A DNA stretch of 8,473 bases from an uncultured Acidimicrobiaceae bacterium (GTDB taxonomy: Bacteria; Actinomycetota; Acidimicrobiia; Acidimicrobiales; MedAcidi-G1), in the NCBI GenBank assembly GCA_913054115.1, contig CAJXIS010000080.1, positions 1-8,473 on the forward strand, read 5' to 3'. This document shows, piece by piece, positions 4,986 to 8,473 of this stretch. How positions within the stretch are numbered: position 1 is the first letter of the stretch; each line of letters opens with the position of its first letter. The position numbers and the translations under genes were made by a program. The notes below the pieces were generated by a model. It ran no database searches. It was given only the letters and a program-made list of their open reading frames with translations, and was not told the origin of the DNA.

Positions 4986-7088
4986 CTACCCGGCGGCGAG
5001 CACCGCTTCGGCCTCGGGCGACGGATCGTCGTCGTAGACCTTCTTCCTGTGGAACTCGGTGAGCAGCGGCCGCGACGATGCGAACAGGAAGAACCCGCCA
5101 CACATCGTGAGCAGCACGCCGGCGCCACTGACCAGCAACGGTGGGCTCACACGCAACACGCTGGCAGTCCACGACATGGCGACCATCAGAACGCCGAGGC
5201 CCAGTCCGCCGGTGACCGCACTCCACCGCCACTTCCAGCGGTCGTCGTGGCCGAACACCCCGGCGGCGGGCAGCATGAAGACGGAGCCGATCAGTCCGGT
5301 GGCGAGGGCCAGACGACCCAAGCCGGCGCCTTCCGGGGTGAAACCGTCGAGGATGATCTTGCTGGAGAGGCGGGCATTGTTGTAGATGATTCCGACCTCG
5401 AGGGTGTTCAGGGGACCCTTGCTCGGATCGTCCCTGACTTCCTGCCTGAGCCGCTCGATCTCGACCAGTTGGGACTCTGAGAGAACCCCCGAGAGGCGCT
5501 CATCGAAGGTCCACCCGGAGATGCTTCCAATACCGATGATGATGACGGCCACGGATGCAGCGACGATCCGGGTCCACCCGACCCGGAGGCTGAGCGGACG
5601 CAACGGCGAGTACGGGGCGACCAGCAGAGCCATGATCGAACCAACGGTCGCAACGAGTGCCGCAACGAGTGCCAGGTATACCCCTATGCCGTGGCTGTAG
5701 TCCACGGTCAGTGGAGCCGAGCGTGCCAGGAGGTGGGTGAGCACGGTGAGCAGCATCGCGATCGACGCCATGGTCACCCCATCAGGGCTGAACCACCGGG
5801 AACCGCTTCCTGGACGCCGCAGGAACACAACAGAGCCGATCAACAGGAAGAGGCCGAGGCCAAAGGTCAAGTACCCGACCCAGGTGCCCCCGGATGCCGA
5901 GAAGCCGTTGAACGTCTGACCGGCAAGGTCGTTGTCGGCGAAGCGCGCATGACCACTGAGATGGCCGGCGTTCTGCGTCCAGGTCAGGAACAGCGAAAGG
6001 ATCGCAACAGCGCCACCGATGCCGGCGAGCACCATGCCGATGCGCTCCCGACCGGTCGAAGGGGCGTCGCTCTCACCCGTGTCATCGACCTCCTTCGGCT
6101 TGAGGGAGGCATCCTCGACACCTTCGAGCAGCACTTCCGGATTCCTGCGGTGCGTCCAGGCCTGATGGATTCTGCCGAACATGTTGCCGCCTTCGGAGAC
6201 CTCAGGCTGGGAGAGGCGGTCCAGCACCACGGCCACCAGGAACAGCGCCAGGCCGGACGAGGCCGAGGCGGCGATGTCGAAGTTCTGGACTGCCTTGTAG
6301 ACGAGGCGGCCGAGACCGCCTGCGCCCATGATGGCTGCGATGCCGATCATGGCGATCGACATGAGCAGCGTCTGGTTGAGACCGGTCATCAGGGCCGGTC
6401 GTGCCAGCGGCAGCTGGACATCGATGAGGACGCGCAACTCCGTGGCGCCATAGGCCCGACTGGCTTCGACGACGTCCTCGGGCACCTGTCGGATGCCCAG
6501 GTTGGTGAGTCGGATCAACGGTGGCAGGGCGAACACCATGGTCACCATCGTTCCCGGCACCACGCCGATGCTCCAGAAGAAGATGACGGGCAGCATGTAG
6601 ACGAAGGCGTGGACGACCTGCATCGCGTCGAGGATCGGACGGACCACGTTCCAGACCGAGTCCATGCGACCACACAGGATCCCGAGGGGAACGCCGACGA
6701 TGGCGCACAGGAGGACCGCCACGAAGACCATGCCGACGGTTCGGATGGTCTCGATCCAGTATTCGGTGCCGAGTAGGCCGCAGAAGCCCATGGCGAGACC
6801 CGCGGCGACACCGACCTTGGGCGTTCGGACCAGGGCACCGATGACCGCGGTGCCCAAGACCACCCAGACCCATGGGATCTCGGTCAGGAAATCATCGACG
6901 AAGTTCTCGAGGAGGAAGGCGAACGGCCAGCGGATGGCATCGAGCAGCCAGCCGAGGTTCAGGTCGACCCAATCGACCATCTGGTCGACCCAGTCGCCGA
7001 ACGGGACCTCCCACTGGTCGAGGAGCGAGGAATCGAAGATGCCGACGTCGTCGGCCTTGACACCTGATTGGGCCAGGACGCTGCTCAC
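4986..7088 (-). CDS. proW: ProW-like ABC transporter permease fused to a C-terminal multi-helix membrane domain
   Basis: Residues 1-295 are a complete glycine betaine/proline-type permease. The N-terminal tail (about 27-70) includes VPFGDWVDQMVDWV, as in ProW. Membrane helices follow from about 71, and the EAA loop that docks the ATPase is at 208-230 (EASRAYGATELRV, ending in QLPLARP). Most ProW/OpuAB proteins end near here. This one continues with a charged, probably cytoplasmic linker (about 292-348) and then about eight further hydrophobic segments (roughly 349-370, 403-424, 437-455, 467-490, 507-526, 589-611, 622-642, 648-671). Predicted external loops lie at 371-402 and 527-588, and the cytoplasmic tail is charged. 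The extra part looks like two four-helix units. The start is GTG at 7088, with GGGAGGTG five bases upstream, overlapping the ATPase stop by 4 bases (GTGA). The gene converges on the crotonase at 4976 with 9 bases between. The transporter role is solid; the role of the fused domain is unknown. Confidence 0.93.
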   Translation of the reverse strand: MSSVLAQSGVKADDVGIFDSSLLDQWEVPFGDWVDQMVDWVDLNLGWLLDAIRWPFAFLLENFVDDFLTEIPWVWVVLGTAVIGALVRTPKVGVAAGLAMGFCGLLGTEYWIETIRTVGMVFVAVLLCAIVGVPLGILCGRMDSVWNVVRPILDAMQVVHAFVYMLPVIFFWSIGVVPGTMVTMVFALPPLIRLTNLGIRQVPEDVVEASRAYGATELRVLIDVQLPLARPALMTGLNQTLLMSIAMIGIAAIMGAGGLGRLVYKAVQNFDIAASASSGLALFLVAVVLDRLSQPEVSEGGNMFGRIHQAWTHRRNPEVLLEGVEDASLKPKEVDDTGESDAPSTGRERIGMVLAGIGGAVAILSLFLTWTQNAGHLSGHARFADNDLAGQTFNGFSASGGTWVGYLTFGLGLFLLIGSVVFLRRPGSGSRWFSPDGVTMASIAMLLTVLTHLLARSAPLTVDYSHGIGVYLALVAALVATVGSIMALLVAPYSPLRPLSLRVGWTRIVAASVAVIIIGIGSISGWTFDERLSGVLSESQLVEIERLRQEVRDDPSKGPLNTLEVGIIYNNARLSSKIILDGFTPEGAGLGRLALATGLIGSVFMLPAAGVFGHDDRWKWRWSAVTGGLGLGVLMVAMSWTASVLRVSPPLLVSGAGVLLTMCGGFFLFASSRPLLTEFHRKKVYDDDPSPEAEAVLAAG

Positions 7089-8308
7089 AGGAACACCTCC
7101 CGCTCAAAGCCGTCTATGAGTTGCTCGACCCGGCCCATCTCTTCCATGATCTCGCGGGGTTCGAGTTCGCCGATGAGGTGGCCGGCCTCGTCGAGTACGG
7201 CGATCGAGAAGCCGCTGCCGGCCGCTGCATAGACCTCGTTGAGACGTGCCGTCGAGGTCGTCGTGGCGAAGTCGGTGCGCAGAACATCGGACAGCAGCGT
7301 CGTTCCGTGGGCCAGGGCGCTGCCGGCGTCGACCACCCAGAGCATCCCCGTCGGCCGACCGTCCGCATCGACCACGAAGCCGCCGCGGCGCTTGCCGAGG
7401 CGGTCGATCGCAGCGGTGAGGGATTCGGATGCGTCGAGAACCACGGGATCATGCATGACGTTGCCCACGTCGATGACCCTGCCCTGGTCCACGTCCTGGG
7501 TGAACTCGGCGACGTAGCCGTCGGCCGGCTCGGTCAGGATCTCTTCGGGGGTTCCGATCTGGACGACGTAGCCGTCGCGCAGGATGCACACCCGGTTGCC
7601 GATGCGAAGGGCCTCGTTCAAGTCGTGGGTGATGAACAGGATCGTCTTGTGGAGCTTCTCCTGGATGACCATCAACTCGTCCTGCATCTGGCGCCGGATG
7701 AGCGGGTCGAGAGCGCTGAACGCCTCGTCCATGAGCAGGATCGGCGGGTCGCTGCACAGCGCACGGGCCAGGCCCACGCGCTGCTGCATGCCTCCGGAGA
7801 GCTCGCCGACGGCGTTCTGGGCGTACGCCTCGAGGCCGACCATGGCCAGCGCCTTCAGTGCGGCGGCATCCCGTTGGCCCTTGGGCACTTTCTGGACCTT
7901 GAGGCCGTAGCCGGTGTTGTCGATGATGTTCCTGTGGGGGAACAGCGCGAAGTGCTGGAAGACCATGCCCATCTTCTCGCGCCGAAATGTCTGAAGGGCC
8001 GAACCACGGAGCTCCTGGACGTTGGTGCCATCGACGATCACCTCGCCTGCGGTGATGTCATGGAGCTTGTTGACGGTGCGGATCGCCGTGGACTTGCCGG
8101 AGCCGGACAGGCCCATCACCACGAAGATCTCGCCCCTGTTCACGGTGAACGAGATGTCCTTCATGCCGACGACGTGGCCCGACAGGCGCTGGACCTCGTC
8201 CTTGTCCACACCCGCCCGGGAGAGGTCGTACGCCCGGCCTCTCGGGTCCGGACCGAAGATCTTGTAGACGTTTTTAAGCGAGACCATGGGCTCGCCCTGT
8301 TCGGTCAT
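7085..8308 (-). CDS. proV: Glycine betaine/proline-type ABC importer ATPase with C-terminal CBS domains
   Basis: This 407-aa protein matches the ProV/OpuAA family in length and order. All ATPase motifs are intact: Walker A GLSGSGKST (66-74), Q-loop Gln118, signature LSGGMQQ (170-176), Walker B ILLMDE (190-195) and the switch His228 in THD. The N-terminal region (about 20-50) before the core has the characteristic ProV insertion with DLSRAGVDKDEV. Two CBS-like repeats occupy about 278-335 and 338-393; in OpuA-type importers such domains tune activity to ionic strength. It powers the permease encoded by the overlapping downstream gene. The start ATG at 8308 has AAGGGGG six bases upstream; Met8 is a less likely alternative. 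Betaine, proline, carnitine or choline are all possible substrates, because specificity depends on a binding protein that is not in the window. Confidence 0.96.
   Translation of the reverse strand: MTEQGEPMVSLKNVYKIFGPDPRGRAYDLSRAGVDKDEVQRLSGHVVGMKDISFTVNRGEIFVVMGLSGSGKSTAIRTVNKLHDITAGEVIVDGTNVQELRGSALQTFRREKMGMVFQHFALFPHRNIIDNTGYGLKVQKVPKGQRDAAALKALAMVGLEAYAQNAVGELSGGMQQRVGLARALCSDPPILLMDEAFSALDPLIRRQMQDELMVIQEKLHKTILFITHDLNEALRIGNRVCILRDGYVVQIGTPEEILTEPADGYVAEFTQDVDQGRVIDVGNVMHDPVVLDASESLTAAIDRLGKRRGGFVVDADGRPTGMLWVVDAGSALAHGTTLLSDVLRTDFATTTSTARLNEVYAAAGSGFSIAVLDEAGHLIGELEPREIMEEMGRVEQLIDGFEREVFL
7094..7101 (-). promoter_or_regulatory. Shine-Dalgarno for the permease GTG start
   Basis: GGGAGGTG reads on the minus strand within the last codons of the ATPase gene and ends five bases before the GTG at 7088. 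It supports this GTG as the true start and the coupling of ATPase and permease translation. Confidence 0.7.
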
Positions 8309-8314
8309 TCAATT

Positions 8315-8321
8315 CCCCCTT
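8315..8321 (-). promoter_or_regulatory. Shine-Dalgarno for the ProV-like ATPase
   Basis: AAGGGGG on the minus strand, six bases before the ATG at 8308, decides this start over Met8. It also shows that the transporter mRNA has a leader, unlike the three genes with hexamers six bases from their start codons. Confidence 0.7.
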
Positions 8322-8385
8322 GATTGAACTTCGCTGCTCAGACCGGACGGCCCAACCCCACGTGGCTTTCCCGACATCGGGCGAA

Positions 8386-8391
8386 ACGGTA
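8386..8391 (-). promoter_or_regulatory. Possible -10 hexamer (TACCGT) for the transporter operon
   Basis: TACCGT fits TANNNT and lies between the hairpin at 8423-8459 and the ATPase start, giving a leader of roughly 70 bases. No -35 was recognised. TANNNT hexamers are frequent by chance, so this is only the best candidate in the 165-base non-coding stretch 8309-8473. Confidence 0.25.
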
Positions 8392-8422
8392 GCACTCCCG
8401 CAACCGCAGGTTCTTCGAGATG

Positions 8423-8459
8423 GAGAGGGGGCGGGGCCCTGCGGCCCCGCCCCCGTCTC
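8423..8459. terminator. Strong GC-rich hairpin, probable terminator of an upstream minus-strand gene
   Basis: The perfect 12-bp arms 8427-8438 (GGGGGCGGGGCC) and 8443-8454 enclose a 4-base loop. GAGA/TCTC pairs extend the stem to 16 bp if G8455 is bulged. Neither side has a T-run, as is common for hairpin terminators in high-GC actinobacteria. On the minus strand a TGA at 8460-8458 lies just before the stem, ending a frame that reads LATM back to the window edge. A gene transcribed toward the transporter could therefore end here, but 16 bases are too few to call it. Confidence 0.6.
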
Positions 8460-8473
8460 ACATCGTGGCCAAC

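Noticed and set aside
4977..4994. Hairpin between the convergent crotonase and permease genes (GCCGG-8 nt-CCGGC)
   Set aside because: Only five base pairs with an 8-base loop, partly inside the permease gene and without a T-run; too weak to call a bidirectional terminator.
8270..8280. AT-rich TTTTTAAG run near the start of the ATPase gene
   Set aside because: It simply encodes the conserved Leu-Lys-Asn of the ATPase N-terminus (codons around residues 11-13).
7121..8323. 400-codon open frame on the plus strand opposite the ProV-like ATPase
   Set aside because: It is the codon-position shadow of an ATPase with all motifs intact; there is no Shine-Dalgarno or family motif on this strand.

Overview
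This looks like chromosome of a high-GC actinobacterium. Codons end almost always in G or C, and the lipid genes include a split acyl-CoA dehydrogenase pair of the kind best known from actinobacteria. An origin in Acidimicrobiia is a guess, not something the window proves. I see no RNA gene, CRISPR array, insertion sequence or integrase, so the region reads as ordinary metabolic chromosome with a few unusual proteins.

Left part (1-1870, minus strand): a divergent M19 (membrane dipeptidase-like) amidohydrolase, cut off a few residues before its C-terminus by the window edge, sits downstream of a crotonase-fold enoyl-CoA hydratase/isomerase (1073-1870). A 61-bp divergent promoter region (1871-1931) separates this pair from the next block.

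Middle part (1932-4976, plus strand): a tight three-gene operon. Two adjacent acyl-CoA dehydrogenase homologues overlap by one base, and a second crotonase follows 13 bases later. The two dehydrogenases are complementary. The first keeps the RxQFG and HGGYG motifs but has a shrunken middle domain and no catalytic Glu segment. The second keeps the SEP/middle-domain motifs, a helix-G Glu and the YGGT segment but lacks RxQFG and HGGYG. This suggests one heteromeric enzyme, as in actinobacterial FadE pairs. With two crotonases across the divergent promoter, the block probably beta-oxidises a specific, possibly bulky or branched, acyl-CoA. The substrate cannot be read from the sequence.

Right part (4986-8308, minus strand, convergent with the operon): a ProV-like ATPase with CBS domains, translationally coupled (GTGA overlap) to a ProW-like permease. 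Together they form a glycine betaine/proline-type ABC importer. The permease is 700 residues long: after a complete ProW-type domain it carries about 400 extra residues that look like two tandem four-helix membrane units with extracytoplasmic loops. No substrate-binding protein is in the window. A strong GC-rich hairpin at 8423-8459 lies upstream and probably ends a neighbouring transcription unit.

Three of the genes (at 979, 1870 and 1932) each have a TANNNT -10 hexamer exactly 6 bases before the start codon, with no room for a Shine-Dalgarno, which points to leaderless mRNAs. The best candidates for something undescribed are the fused permease domain and the M19 homologue lacking the usual metal-binding Asp.
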